From: Neurospora tetraspora | Taxonomy: Eukaryota; Ascomycota; Sordariomycetes; Sordariales; Sordariaceae | Length of the DNA: 64,000 bases | Assembly: GCF_033439725.1 (NCBI RefSeq) | Contig: NW_026944383.1 | Span: forward strand, 5,518,001-5,582,000 | Direction of reading: 5' to 3' | In this document: piece by piece, positions 10,958 through 23,608 of the stretch | Numbering within the stretch: position 1 is the first letter of the stretch | How the letters are laid out: each line of letters opens with the position of its first letter | Made by a program: the position numbers and the translations under genes | The notes under the pieces: model-generated | What the model saw: the letters and a program-made list of their open reading frames with translations, nothing else | Database searches by the model: none | What the model was told of the DNA's origin: nothing

Positions 10958-13900
10958 AGCCCGTAGCCAATACAAACGCTAAAATCCAACAGGCTCTCAA
11001 GGTATACAACATCAATAATAACGACGATACACGTGACAAGGTTCTCTACGATTCTGGATGTGCCACTAGCATATTCAACCATCTCAAATGGTTCACAGAC
11101 ATACGACCACTAAACAAACCTTCTGAACACGTAGTGGGCAACGGTAATTCCATATACTCGTACCATGTGGGTACAGTGGAGTTAACCATGCCAACAATAA
11201 ATCACGGTACAATAAGGGCGACGATCAAGGACGTACAGTTCTGTCCCGACGTTCCCGCTAATCTCATTACCTCTACTGGCCTTCTTGATAACGGTATGGA
11301 GTGGATGATGAAAAGCAACCAGATTTCGTACGGCAAACACACGATACAGAGTAGTTGGGCAGGCAATGTACCTACTCTTCCAACTATATCTCTAGACAAC
11401 TTTGACCAGAGCTGTGAACTCCCTAGGGCCCTAATGGCCTCGATAACGTACAAAACAATGCACAAACGACTGATGCACGCTGGTAAACAACAAGTCATCG
11501 AAGCTTGCCAGAAAGCAGGTATTCCTATAAGCAGACAAGAAGAGGACGACTGTGAGGCATGCAATATATCAAAGATGACCGACAAAATGCCTAAGGTAGT
11601 CTACGGTACAGCAGCAAAGAAGGCACTACAATACGTACGTGTAGACGTGACTAGCCATAACCAACCAGGCCATATGGGCGTCAAATACGTGGTTCACTTC
11701 ACCTGTATGGCAACAGCTCACAGATGGGTTCGTTTCGTTGTCAACAAAGGCGATGCCTTCAAAGCACTAGTCGAATGGAAGAAGTTCGTAGAACTTCAGA
11801 CTGGTCTGAAGGTCTGTATCATTGGCCTCGATGGAGGGCCAGAGTTTGGACTGGCAACAACAGAGTTCAAGAACAGTAAGCTCGATAAATGGGCAAAGCA
11901 AGAAGGTGTTGAAATCTGGAAAACGACACCGCACACACCATGGATGAATGGCCCAGCCGAACTGACTGGCCGGCTCATCATGACAAAGACCAGAACAGTC
12001 ATCCAAGAGAACAAGATTCCCATAGTTCTATGGCCGTTTGTGATGGACGCCGCCGTCAGAGTCATAAATCTCCTACCAACCAAAGCGAATAAAGACAACG
12101 ACAAGATGAGTCCCCATGAACTTCTTCATCCTCACGCTAATTCACCAAAAGACCAAAAGAAGCCATACCTCAAACACTTGCGAAAATACTGGTGTACCGC
12201 CTACTATTACATCAAACCCCAAAAACGCGAGCAAGGCGACAAATTTACCCCGCGAGCGCGCAAAGCCCACCTTCTCAATTACGGTGACGAACACGGCCGC
12301 ATTTACTGGCTATACGACCCCGAATCTCACGAGATAATCCGAGCGAGCGCAGTCAAGTTCGTGGAAAAGGAAAACGAGGATAAAGAAAGAGAGGATGAGC
12401 CTCAACACACGGTAGTCTTCGAAGATCACAGCGTTCAAGAGATAGAAGACGTGGCGGAGCAAGAGAAGGAGGTGATAATTAGGGTGACGGGTATAACGCG
12501 ACGGTCAACAGAAGCGCAGCCGGTAGAAGGTGAACAACGGCCTCAACCCAAGCTTCCCCCTGCGGTCCTCGAGATACCGCGTTACTACCAAACCCCATCC
12601 TCAACACCAGTGCCATTTTCAACACCATTGATTCAAGAACTCCAGAACCAACAAGACCAGCCATTACCGTCTATCGAGGAGGAGGAGCAAGAGGAGGAGC
12701 AAGAGGAGGAGCAGACAATGGACCTTGATGACTTGGATGAGGAGGATCCCATCCCACCAAAAGACAGCCCGCTCAACAAATCCAAATCACGCTCCCCTAG
12801 CGAATCCAGCAAATCTCGGAATCAGAAGACGCAAGTATGGGAGACGTGGATAACGCGACTTCTACCCCTACTCCACGAGGCAGTCTCAGAATGCCAAATC
12901 TATTCAAGAGGTTTATGTCTCCATCAACCTTTAAACCTCTCCAGAACCCCATGGAGCTCCAGCCTATGCCGCCAAAATCTCCAGGTCCGCTGGCATCTCC
13001 AGTTCCGCCTCCCCGACTGCCACCAGCTAACCCGGCTTCTCCAGCTCCCTCACAAGCACCCCTAACTCCCCTGGTTCCTCTTTCAAAAGACCAACCCTCT
13101 TCAGAGCCCACGGCTGTTACCGTGAGGGATAACTCTGTTCCCCCAGAGGTATGCGAAGGTCGTCCAAGGAGATCTAAAGCCAGGAAGCCAGAAGGATACA
13201 AGTACGGTGATGAACAAATAACCGACGAACTGGGTAAACCAATCGTCAATAAACCATTGCTCTACCATGGAACGATGGAACCAAACCGTTTGACGAGACC
13301 ACCACCTACCTATTGCTTTACAGCAATGAAAGCACTAAAAGAAATCAATACACGTATCAACATTGAAAGAGATATCCCCAAGAACTACAGACAAGCCAAG
13401 AAGCTCCCGAATTTCAGTACATATTGGCTTCCAGCCATGCAAAAGCAGGTGAAAGCACTGGAAGACCAACGAGTGTGGACTCTGGTACAGAAAACCCCTG
13501 ATATGGATGTTCTACCCGGCAAATGAGTATATGACGAGAAATTCAACCTTCTTACACAAGAGCATGAGGCCAGAGCCAGATGGGTAGCTTGTGGCAACAA
13601 AGAACAGGAAGATTCATGGAATATCGAAGACGTTTATGCTGCAGTAGCCAATAGTACGAGCCTTCGAATCTTTCTGGTTTATATGGCCATTCACGATCTG
13701 GAATGTCAACAATTCGACTTCAATACAGCATTTCTTAATGCCCCCATTCCAGAAGGGAAAAGATATTACGTCGAACAACCAACAGGACTAGCTAAGACGT
13801 CCCTACCTGTCCCATCTGGACTATACAAATATTCTGAACTGGTGTGCTTGCTACGTAGAGCTCTATATGGGTTGAGACGGAGTCCTCTATACTGGTTTAA

Positions 13901-15005
13901 CACCATAAATCCCATCCTGATAAACCTGGGCTTCTCGGCACTAGGCACAGATGCCTGTCTCTTCATCAACAAAGGAAGAAGAGCATTGATCATACTCTAC
14001 GTCGATGATCTCCTTATTGCAGCACCAAGAAATGAGGACGTTGAAAATATCGCCAACCAGCTGAAATCCAGGTTTAAGCTGAAGTCGATGGGCGAGGTCA
14101 GAACGTTCCTTGGCTATGATATTGTTCGTAACAGAAAAGAACGCACGGTGTTTGTGTCACAACAGCGATATGTACAAGCAATTATCAAGAAGTTCGAATA
14201 TGATGGCTTGAAAGGCGCCAACACTCCATGGCCACCAAGTTACAAGATCTATGGGGGTGCCAGTCCAGCCATCGAAATGGCAGAGATTCAGAAACTATAC
14301 ATCAAGAAGACAGGATCACTCAACTACGCCTCGATGGGCAGTAGACCAGATATCACATTCACAGTCAATAAACTATGCGAAGGCAACGCCAAACCGACAG
14401 ACAGGCACGACTACGTGATGCGTCATCTCTTCAGATACCTGGTAGACAACTCAGATCTGGGATTACTACTGGGAGGCCTGTCGTTTCCACGGCAACCAGA
14501 CCTCAATTTCAGGACATACGCAGATGCCTCATATGCTGATGATATCGAGACAAGGCACAGCACAGCCGGCCATATTGTATTTGTCACGACTGGGCCAGTA
14601 TTCTGGAAGTCAAAGAAGCAAGCCTTCGTTACACTAAGTACAACAGAAGCAGAATTCACAAACCTTGTGCCAGCAGCTAGATCAGCTGACTGGGTGTCAC
14701 AAATGCTGGAGGAACTGGGCATGGCACAACCACAGCGTATCCTCTTTACAGACAGTGCCAACGCAAGAGCAACAGCGCTCAGAACCCCTGGAAGGAACCG
14801 CTGCATTGATATACGGCTAAATTGGGTCACAGAACAGATAGAACAGAAAAGGTTTGAGGTTATTCACATTCCCGGTACTGATATGGTAGCCGATGGCCTG
14901 ACGAAAGGCCTCAAGGCGGATAAGCATGGAAAATTTGTAAAGATGCTGGGCTTAACCAGAAGGGATATCCCCTGGCTCAACACCAAAAAGAAGGAGGATA
15001 TTTGA
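10951..15005 (+). pseudogene. Copia POL (protease-integrase-RT-RNase H), interrupted
   Basis: Protease: LYDSGCATSIF near 11045. Integrase: the zinc arm HKRLMHAG...CEAC, then the catalytic Asp in VDVTS, Asp in GLDGG and Glu in GPAELTGR, plus a GRIYWLYDPE C-terminal region. A Pro/Glu/Gln-rich linker follows. Reverse transcriptase has FDFNTAFLNAPI and YVDDLL near 14000. RNase H has YADASYADD and LSTTEAEF. Pol starts in the -1 frame relative to GAG. A one-base loss near 12817 moves the frame again (SSKSR to SESEDAS), and TGA at 13524-13526 stands where Trp is expected (GKxVYDEKF). Residues after 13527 stay open to the stop at 15003-15005. The gene is intact in domain content but broken for translation. 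Confidence 0.85.
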
Positions 15006-15050
15006 TTGTTTACATGTACATAGATTTCCTATTTCAGGTCTGTGGGGGTG

Positions 15051-15264
15051 TGTGAGAAGATTCTGGGCGTTTGCTGCACAGACCGCTAGTCCTTTGCCCT
15101 GCAGGCCCCTTTGACAGCGGTTCTGGCACTTCCCAGAATCCCCTCCTTTGCAGACCTTCCTCCTCTTTGTATCGCCAGCTCTATATAGCTGGCGATCCCT
15201 TCCAGCCTCAGTAAGCTGGATCCCTCAATCTACATCATTCCCATCATTCGTGATCCACCTCATA
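15051..15264 (+). repeat. 3' LTR of Copia element
   Basis: 214 bp, identical by eye to the 5' LTR. Followed by the target-site copy AGTTT at 15265-15269. Confidence 0.95.
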
Positions 15265-15269
15265 AGTTT

Positions 15270-17222
15270 TTTTCTGTGGGACAAGACCAGACGGGACTGG
15301 AGGAATGGAGCCGCTCAACTGTCTGTCTCCTGCAATGCTACCCCCCCCATTTCCCCTGTCTCTTCGGGTGTCAGTCCTTCATCGTCCTGGGTCTGGGTCT
15401 GGGTCTCTGGGACGCTAGAGAGGCGATACCCGATACCGCAATAAGGTAGGCACGGTACTGTAGGGTACGAGTCCAGCCATCGTTGGGTCGTTCTTATGTG
15501 GCGACATGGGTCTGTGTTGGACTTTGAGGTGTCATTTCCCCGTTCTTCATGTCACGTACCTAGGTACCAGGCCAACGGCGTCTAAGTGCGTGTAGATGGA
15601 ATTGCGGCTAACGGTCCGCGAGAGGGAAGCAATACCATGTAAGGATGTCAGGAACACCGGTCAGAAAATAGTTTGGGCATTATCGATGAAGCGAGAGAGG
15701 CCCTATCCTCTCAACGACTGCCTGCAGCTCCAGTCCAGTCGCGTGGCAGCGCAGCAAAGCAATGGTGATGTTGGAGAACCTAACGACCTAACGTTCATGT
15801 TAAAGGCCAAAATGGGAAAGGTTACGGACAAGGAGGTTCGTGATGATGGTGCCCGCTCTGCCACCTGGTGATGGATTCCACTTGGACTGGAATGGAGTAA
15901 ACTGGAGGTGACAGGTCCGGGTTATGATTCCACGAAGCCGATCATGATGGCCGCGTTTACCAAATCCTCGGTACTTCGTGCTACGGTTACTCAATGCGAC
16001 AGCACATTCCCTGCACAGCCATTGTGGTACCCAGCTTCCATGTTCCCCAGCCAGGCAGAACTAACTAAGTCCGATTGTAGTTCAGAATGGAATGGTCATG
16101 GACATGGTGTTGATGTTGGAGGTGTGGTTCAGGTGAGGTTGGCAACGTTAGCGGTCGGGTGTTAGTGGTAAAAATTGTTAGCGAGGCAGCCCCCAAAAGC
16201 AGCGCTAAACAGTGCTACGGCAGCCATTCCTTCCCGGGCCTAGCGCTAATCAAGGACGCGTGCCAGACCCCGGCTGCTGCCCGCTAGCTCCCGTCGATGG
16301 AATTGAGGGCCGACGTCCGGACAACTCACACACGAGCAACGAAATCGGAAATCTCCAGGAACTCCTTTCACCATCGCTCTCGTTAGGAACAGACTGCCCA
16401 TCGTCCCGCCAGCCCGGCCAACAAGATCGAGCATGGGGTCTGAATCCGCCCTATCGAATCCCAGTGCCTCCAACGAATCTTGCGCATCCCCGCCGCCGCC
16501 GCCGTTGATCTTCCAACCTTGGGAAGGCAACGTGCGTTCGAGGCCATGGGAATGACATCCAAATCAACAATTCGGAGAATGTCTGATCAATAGCAATGCT
16601 CAATGGCGCGCCTTGCTCCTCGCATCCGTTTTGGGGACCTCGGAGGGGACGAGTCCGAACCAGGACGGGAATAGCTCCAACAGCCGCCAACGGGGCCAAG
16701 CACCGCTACACAGTGAGAAAAGGGGTCACTTACAAAGTCTTGGCCACACCTCGAAAGGCTCTTGTTGCCGCTTGTTGCTGACTGCAACGGTACATGGTCG
16801 TACTGTGCAAAGAGCTTGGCCATCTCATGAAGTCTGGCGTCTTTTGGGGACCCCTGGGTGCTCACTTCAGCGAGGCAGCATCACAGAGACAGGGACGGGT
16901 TCTAGACTTTAGATCCCTCCATGGCTCCATGGCTCGCGTGGCAGCGCGGTGCGCTTCCGTACCTTCGTACCCGGCCGAGACCGACCATCTCACTCCATCC
17001 TCAAGAAGTCGATAAAGGATGCTACCGCCGCCGTTGCAACACCCTTCCACTCTTGCTCCTCAACCAGTCCAGTCTTCTCTTCATCGTGTGGTGTAAGAGT
17101 TGCCATGGTCCACTGCTGACCGTCCTCAATCCCCCATCAACTTCCATACGACACAGGAAGAAGGACACAGCACGTCAACATCAACACCAATACCACCATC
17201 GACATCCTCCCAGACGCCCAAA
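15270..17222. other. Long upstream region of cdt-1
   Basis: About 1.95 kb without a recognisable gene between the Copia element and the transporter. Frames open here are short and not protein-like. The last 250 bases are CT- and CA-rich, typical of a fungal leader. The Copia insertion lies about 1.96 kb upstream of the cdt-1 start codon and could influence its promoter; nothing in the sequence proves that. Confidence 0.4.
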
Positions 17223-19094
17223 ATGTCGTCCCACGGCTCCCACGACGGGGCCAGCACCGAGAAGCACATTGCTACTCATGACATTGCGCCCGCCCACGTC
17301 TCCATAGTACCCAAGGGCCATGGCGAGACCGCCACAAAGCCCGGTGCCCAAGAGAAGGAGGTCCGCAACGCCGCCCTCTTTGCTGCCATCAAGGAGTCCA
17401 ACATCAAGCCCTGGAGCAAGGAGTCCATCCACCTCTACTTCGCCATCTTCGTCGCCTTCTGCTGTGCCTGCGCCAATGGTTACGATGGTTCGCTCATGAC
17501 CGGTATCATCGCTATGGAGAAGTTCCAGAACCAATTCCACACTGGCGACACTGGCCCGAAAGTCTCTGTTATCTTCTCTCTCTATACTGTGTAAGTCATG
17601 ATTACCTCTATTCACTCCCTTTGGTCTTGGGCTCTTCTAACGCCTCGGATCTTCCAGTGGTGCCATGGTTGGTGCTCCCTTCGCTGCTATCCTCTCTGAT
17701 CGTTTTGGCCGTAAGAAGGGCATGTTCTGTGGCGGTATCGTCATTATCATCGGTGCCGTCATCGTTGCTACTTCGTCCAAGCTCGCTCAATTCGTCGTCG
17801 GCCGCTTCATCCTTGGTCTCGGTATCGCCATCATGACCGTCGCTGCCCCGGCCTACTCGATCGAAATCGCCCCTCCTCACTGGCGTGGCCGTTGCACTGG
17901 CTTCTACAACTGCGGTTGGTTCGGAGGATCCATTCCTGCCGCTTGCGTTACCTACGGCTGCTACTTCATCAAGAGCGACTGGTCGTGGCGTATCCCCTTG
18001 ATCCTTCAGGCTTTCACCTGCCTGATCGTCATGGCCTCCGTCTTCTTCCTCCCCGAATCTCCCCGCTTCCTCTTCGCCAACAACCGCGAGGCTGAGGCTA
18101 TTGCCTTCCTTGTCAAGTACCACGGCAACGGCGACCCTAACTCCAAGCTGGTGTTGCTCGAGACTGAGGAGATGAGGGATGGTATCAAGACCGACGGTGT
18201 CGACAAGGTTTGGTGGGACTACCGCCCGCTCTTCATGACCCACAACGGCCGCTGGCGCATGGCCCAGGTGCTCATGATCTCCATCTTCGGTCAGTTCTCC
18301 GGCAATGGTCTCGGTTACTTCAACACCGTCATCTTCAAAAATATTGGTGTCACCAGCACCTCCAAGCAGCTCGCCTACAACATCCTCAACTCCGTCATCT
18401 CCGCCATTGGTGCCTTGACCGCCGTCTCCATGACTGATCGCATGCCCCGCCGCAAGGTGCTCATCATCGGTACTTTCATGTGCGCCGCTGCTCTTGCCAC
18501 CAACTCTGGTCTTTCTGCCACTCTTGACAAGCAGACCCAGAGGGGCACGCAGATCAACTTGGACCAGGGCATGAACGAAAAGGATGCCAAGGACAACGCC
18601 TACCTCCACGTCGACGGCAACTACGCCAAGGGTGCCCTGGCCGCTTACTTCCTCTTCAACGTCATCTTCTCCTTCACTTACACTCCCCTCCAGGGTGTCA
18701 TCCCCACCGAGGCTCTCGAGACCACCATCCGTGGCAAGGGTCTTGCCCTTTCCGGCTTCATTGTCAACGCCATGGGCTTCATCAACCAGTTCGCTGGCCC
18801 CATCGCTCTCGACAACATCGGCTACAAGTACATCTTTGTCTTTGTTGGCTGGGATCTCGTCGAGACCGTCGCTTGGTACTTCTTTGGGTATGTTTTTAGT
18901 CTTCCTCTCTCCCAACATTTTGAAGTAGCAGACAGATCGTTAACACGTTGTCCTACAGCGTCGAATCCCAAGGCCGCACTCTCGAGCAGCTCGAATGGGT
19001 CTACGACCAGCCCAACCCCGTCAAGGCCTCCCTCAAGGTCGAAAAGGTCGTCGTCCAGGCCGACGGCCACGTGTCTGAGGCTATCGTTGCTTAA
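17223..19094 (+). CDS. cdt-1: Cellodextrin transporter, CDT-1 ortholog
   Basis: A 12-helix MFS sugar porter that imports cellobiose and longer cellodextrins across the plasma membrane by proton symport. In N. crassa it is induced on cellulose by CLR-1/CLR-2 and contributes to cellulose sensing. Exons 17223-17590, 17658-18887 and 18959-19094 (introns of 67 and 71 nt with GTAAGT/TTCCAG and GTATGT/CTACAG) give 577 residues. Signatures are NGYDGSLMTG in helix 1, DRFGRKKG after helix 2, PESPRFL in the central loop, and the C-terminal VESQGRTLEQLEWVYD. I recognise the whole sequence as very close to N. crassa NCU00801, with scattered substitutions (for example MFCGGIVIIIGAVIV after helix 2). The ATG at 17223 matches that protein's start; an in-frame ATG at 17100 lies in the leader. 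A long antisense ORF across exon 2 is a codon-bias shadow. Confidence 0.95.
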
Positions 19095-21929
19095 ACACAG
19101 GCAACGAAGAAGCGTCGTTACACCTACCTTACAAAAACATCATACCCGGACGTGCTTCCTTTCACGTACCACCACCACAGTGATACCCCCTTTCGGGTCT
19201 CTCTCGAAAAAAAGAGTCTTAGTACGCCCGTCTCCTCATAGGAGGAGCAGAGGCGTGTACGAAATGTTACAATGAGCGTCATGTTTTTATTATCTGCGGT
19301 TGGATTTAGCAAGCAAGCAGGATGTATTAATGAAATGTAATGTCTTCATTATTCCCACGACCATCACTTTCTCTCTGGTGTAGTTGACATTCTGTGTATG
19401 CCATCCGAACTTGTAGCCTCAAGCTTCTTTTTTCGGCCTTTCTCCAAACCTTACCCGCTGCTTCAATCCCTTCTCGCAGCCCATGTAAAATTCCACTTCA
19501 CAGTTGTCATCATCACGGCAAACCCGCAACACCGAACCGAACCCAGATGTCAACAAAAAGAACCATGTGACACGTCAAACTCGGGTCTCGGTCCAACAGC
19601 CCTAGGGATGGAGCACACTTGGTGGTTTTGGGAATAGCTTCGGTTTTACTCCACAGTCAGCGCTCACAGGGTGTGTGGGGACTGGGGAAACAGTGGCAGT
19701 TCGGTTCGTGGGGTGCATCCGGCGTTCGGGTGTCGTTCCGCTCGTTTCACGTTGGGTGATTGTTTCTTTTTCTTTTTTGGTCTCCTTCAAGCTTTGTCTG
19801 GTCTGATCCTGTTGAGGTTGAAAGTCTCAAAGACGGGCAAGGTGATCTGCGATGCAACTTCGTGCTACTACCGCTGCAACGGCGTTGTTGAAGCTTACAC
19901 TACGAACAGTTAATATCGACATGTCCTAAAGTATTCAATCTTCATTGCCAACTTCAAGTGACATAGAAGTACCTAATCTCCTAGCAAAAACAACTCTCCA
20001 TCCAAACACCCCTTTCATCAACCTCGCCTCTCGCCTACTTTACCTACAACCCGCAAAAAAAGCGCAAGTGCGTCGTCCTCCCCTTTCGTCCCCGGCGCGG
20101 ACGGCCCGACTATCCGACCAAAACAGGTCATTGTCAACCCAAGCCCAGAACCCTGAACGCATGCATTCACATGTTAGGCGTCTACCTACCCTGCACACTC
20201 TGGCCGTCGGCCGGGACCCATCCTTTACGCTATTGATGGAACCCTCAAATTCCAGCCGCTCGCTCATCGTGCAATCGGTTTGAATCCAACCGTTTGGTTT
20301 TGATTGGAATTATTTTGAACGCTCAAATGTTCATGTACCGAACCCTCCCGCTCTTCAATGTCAACGTGCACCCAGCTGCAGTTTAATCGGACCGATCTTT
20401 GACCCCTCAACGACGGACTGCAAACTGCAAACTGCAAACTGCAAGTATCATGTGCATAATGAGGTACAGTATGCAGACAGACGTTTGGATGTTCAACGTT
20501 GAGGCAGTCAAATACTTTGTGCCGACATCTCCCGTTGTATCCAGGTACCTTACCTTAGAGGGAATAAGGCGCCTGAGATACGTGAGACTCTCCCGAGACC
20601 CTTCACAAACACTAAGATAAACTTCCCGTCGGGCTTTACTTAGTATAGCAGCAGTATACTAAATAGCAAGCAGTGTAAGCTAGCTCTATATAGGTACATG
20701 CCGTATGCCGTGTTTACCACTACCGGCCCGCGTACTAGGTAGAGGTAGGCGTACACTTCTTTCGTGCCAGCCTCTGTCTGCTGTGCCTCTGTTGCGCTTC
20801 TATCATACAGCCGATGTAAGGTGGTGTCCCGTCCCTCCCGTCACTGTTCCTAGCATCCATCCAATGTCGTGGTGGAAAGTTTAGGTTATGTATATCGCTT
20901 GGGATGTGGTGCGGCCAGGCTCGGACTAGAGATGCCGCTTCGGGTTCATTACTTTCGCGCTGATTGGTGCTGGGATGACTGGAGCATGTATTGCGGCGGC
21001 CCGCGCAACATATCCGGTCGCAGACGGGAACGTATAAAAGCCGCGAAGATGGACTGTGGGCGTTATTAGAGTGTTGCATTTGGGGATGTTAGATGTTTTG
21101 AGTGGAAAAGGGGTTGCTTGAAGTTAGCAGGTTTGCTAGAGGTAGGTACCTTACCTGGTAGAGGTACCGTGCCTGCTATATAGGTAATCCTCGTCTGTCA
21201 ATGCTGTAAAACGACACTCCTCTTTCTTATTTAAGTAAGAAGTCTTCTTCTATGACTTGATTACTCCTGTAGCACCAATTGACGTTAGAATAAGCCTCGA
21301 TACCTGCCCGTCGTGGAAATAGGCTTTCAGGCACAGAACCTTAGACCGAGCCGGTTAAGGAAGGTGGGTCTCCGGATGTAAGTGGGGCATCACGGAAGGG
21401 AAGTGGGTCGGGAGCGCGGCTCCGGGGCTCCGGACTCGATGATCACTCGTCCAGTATGCATCGAAAAAGGCTTTGAAGACTGAGAAAAAAGGGAGCAAAA
21501 GACTGTAGAGAGTGTAAAGGCCCGAGGGTTTATTATACAAATTTTCTGCTACCACTTGAGGTCTGGAACATGCGAGTGTTCGTACCGCCATGCAGATCCC
21601 GAAGTCCAGCGGAGGCCTGAAGTTTGAGCGGTGACGGAAATATGCGTTATCGTTGAAAGGTCTGCTGAGATTGCAATGCTCAAAATCACGGAAACAAAGG
21701 CCTCCAGCCAAGCTGCCCTGAATATCTTGATCCCAAAACTTACAAGACTCGTACAGTTGCACTGCTATGCTTTTCATCTCTTTGATCCGTCCATAGCAGA
21801 GCCCATTCTCCAACATCAGCGCCGATTACTCGATGCTTGCGTCATGATACAATGGGTCGGCCGCCGATTTAAATGTCAAATGCATAGGTAACTTAACATA
21901 CCTCAACATGGATTCACCAATCTCATCTC
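19095..21929. other. Intergenic, no gene recognised
   Basis: About 2.8 kb. Open frames are short and lack protein character. Present are a small tandem repeat (GCAAACT units at about 20416-20442) and several copies of a GGTAGAGGTA / TACCTCTACC motif (20739-20748, around 21138-21170). A possible TATATAGG lies near 20693. Nothing else is supported. Confidence 0.4.
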
Positions 21930-22170
21930 AACCTACGTGGATTCCTGAAACCTCTTTGCCTTCCACTTTTAACCACCTGGATTATGTCTACTGGGTAGAC
22001 GAGCAAGTATATTAACCAACCTCCCGAACTACGCGTAACGAAATAGCCTACCTAGAGGTACTAGCGTCTCGCCATCTGACAGTCAACGGCCACATCGAGT
22101 CGCACTACTTCTTCCAAACCGGCAAATGGTCACCCCTCACCTTCGTCACAGACCCATACCTACGTATGCA
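21930..22170 (+). pseudogene. Branched-chain aminotransferase, N-terminal fragment
   Basis: One frame reads HLDYVYWVDEQ near 21976-22010. After a break, a second reads LTVNGHIESHYFFQTG and KWSPLTFVTDPYLRM at 22077-22167. This matches the start of fungal class IV (branched-chain amino acid) aminotransferases, before the GQQ/EG(L/M)K region. The continuation falls into stops instead of that motif. A C-terminal fragment of the same family lies about 6 kb downstream on the same strand (28099-28310). Together they look like one gene split and partly lost. Confidence 0.6.
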
Positions 22171-22605
22171 GTCCCTCTGGGGCTACCGGCTCTAACTTTG
22201 TCCTGGTATCGATCGATCTTAAACATTATGGCCAAGTCCTATAGTTAAGGCAAAGGGCCGACATGAGAACTGAACTGAAAACTCTAGTCGGGCCTCCCCA
22301 GGCAGTCCGGTTACGTTGCCCTCTTTTTCTCCGTAGTATAGTGAGTAGCGAGCGGACGAGGATCTGAGGCGCAGAATGGAGTTGATATGTTTGCAACCTA
22401 AGGTACGCCGTACGCGCACAAAGGACCGTGACCTTGTAGGTGTAGCTGTGGCTACCTCCGTAAGTGGCGATAAAAAGATGACGGCGAGGACGACCGAGCA
22501 GTCTTGCTGCTCGGGACGACAGTTGCAACACGCATGGTAACCCCAGAGCTTGCAAGGCGCTTGGGAGTTCACAAGTCCCTAATCTGACAGTTATCCTCTC
22601 CTTTC

Positions 22606-22870
22606 TAGGTTACGGCATCGAGCAGTTCGCGGTCCTCTGGGACCACATGAGGCCGCTCAATGAACGCCCAACATTCCTGCCGACCCTCGACACCATCGTC
22701 GACTCAGCCGCAAGCGTCGGAAATACGATGATGGGCGTCGCGTTCTACGATGCAGGAGTCGTCCACTTCCGGCTCCAAGCCATGAGAGGAATGGGACTCA
22801 GCGATTTCCACTATCACTGGGCGAGCTCCATCAATGTGGTCTCCTCGACCACTCGTTTTGCATGCTCGTG
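22606..22870 (+). pseudogene. Exon-like fragment, unknown family
   Basis: A TTTCTAG acceptor-like site at about 22603-22609 is followed by an open stretch reading YGIEQFAVLWDHMRPLN, then PTLDTIVDSAASVGNTMMG, then RLQAMRGMGLSDFHYH. It looks like real protein sequence but I do not recognise the family. About 48 bases around AMRGMGLSDFH are shared with 51701-51747, where the copy has different neighbours. This is one of several modules common to the two fragment zones. Confidence 0.4.
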
Positions 22871-23114
22871 AGGTGGTGCCGGTGGTGATATTTCACCTAC
22901 CTCTACCGGACACAGGCTGCCGGCGTCTGATGTGTAGAGGTATTCCGACCAGTTGGGGGGCGGGCTTAAAAAGTCCTCAAGGGGACGGGAGGGGCAGGGC
23001 TCCTTCTTTTGGCCCCTTGGGGTACGGGCCGGACCGGTTGGTGGAGCACGGGCGGCAAATTCAAGATACCAGGTATGCTTTGTAGGCTTTGTTGTTGAGA
23101 CTTGCTCCGAACGT

Positions 23115-23503
23115 TGATTCTGGTGGCGCCTGGTCGTCCTCATCCTTGCTCCACTCTTCCTCCTGGTCATCGTCAAGGTCATCGTCGCTACCCTTGTAGC
23201 TGCCATCGCCGGACTGGAAAGCCGAAAGGCCATCAAAACCTCTTTTCGATCGATATCACGGATGGCTCGGGGCCAAGCGGTTATTCATTGACCGCAAGTA
23301 CGACGTACAACTCGGGCACCAGTTGCACCGGAAGATACGTCACCCGCCAGTGCTCGCTCGCCCCGTCAGTCGTCTCGTACGCATTGGATGTTACGGGTAG
23401 CACGACACAATATGAAAGGGGCAAGACCCTGAATGTAGCCGATGTGCTGGGCCTTCGCTTTGGTCTCTGGCGGCAGTTGTCGGTTGAGGGTAGAGGTAAT
23501 TAG
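23115..23503 (+). pseudogene. Fragment of fungal membrane protein
   Basis: One frame from about 23125 encodes a hydrophobic helix (LVVLILAPLFLLVIVKVIV). A different frame from about 23250 reads DITDGSGPSGYSLTAS and then CTGRYVTRQCSLAPSVVSYAL. The second block resembles the extracellular part of large fungal multi-pass hypothetical proteins that have a Cys pair before LxPxVVSY. The frame change between helix and domain marks it as broken, or as two exons whose junction I could not place. Confidence 0.35.
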
Positions 23504-23608
23504 CTCGATGATGGCCACTTTTATCGCCTGCTTGATTGCCAGTGCTTCAAAGGCGTTGTTCGCTTGGTCTGCGACCGCCAGGCAGAATCAGATCTGAAGC
23601 CGTTCTGA

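Larger units (their letters stand above)
9489..15264 (+). mobile_element. Ty1/Copia LTR retrotransposon, identical LTRs
   Basis: A 5776-bp element bounded by two 214-bp direct repeats that look identical base for base (TGTGAG...CTCATA) and flanked by the 5-bp target duplication AGTTT (9484-9488 and 15265-15269). The domain order GAG, protease, integrase, reverse transcriptase, RNase H is that of Pseudoviridae/Ty1-Copia. A GGTCATGAGCCC stretch right after the 5' LTR (9703-9714) could pair with the anticodon arm of initiator tRNA-Met, the primer used in half-tRNA form by several Copia elements. A short G-rich tract (TGTGGGGGTG, 15041-15050) precedes the 3' LTR. The element is not AT-biased, so it has largely escaped RIP. 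Two apparent frame changes and one nonsense codon mean this copy probably cannot move alone unless the first change is programmed. Confidence 0.95.

Noticed and set aside
17608-18918. 436-codon open frame antisense to the transporter
   Set aside because: It covers the main cdt-1 exon exactly and arises from C-ending codons. Composition is Gly/Val/Asp/Glu-rich with no motif.
21355-21816. 153-codon minus-strand frame
   Set aside because: Composition and codon use look random; no motif, no promoter and no splice partner.
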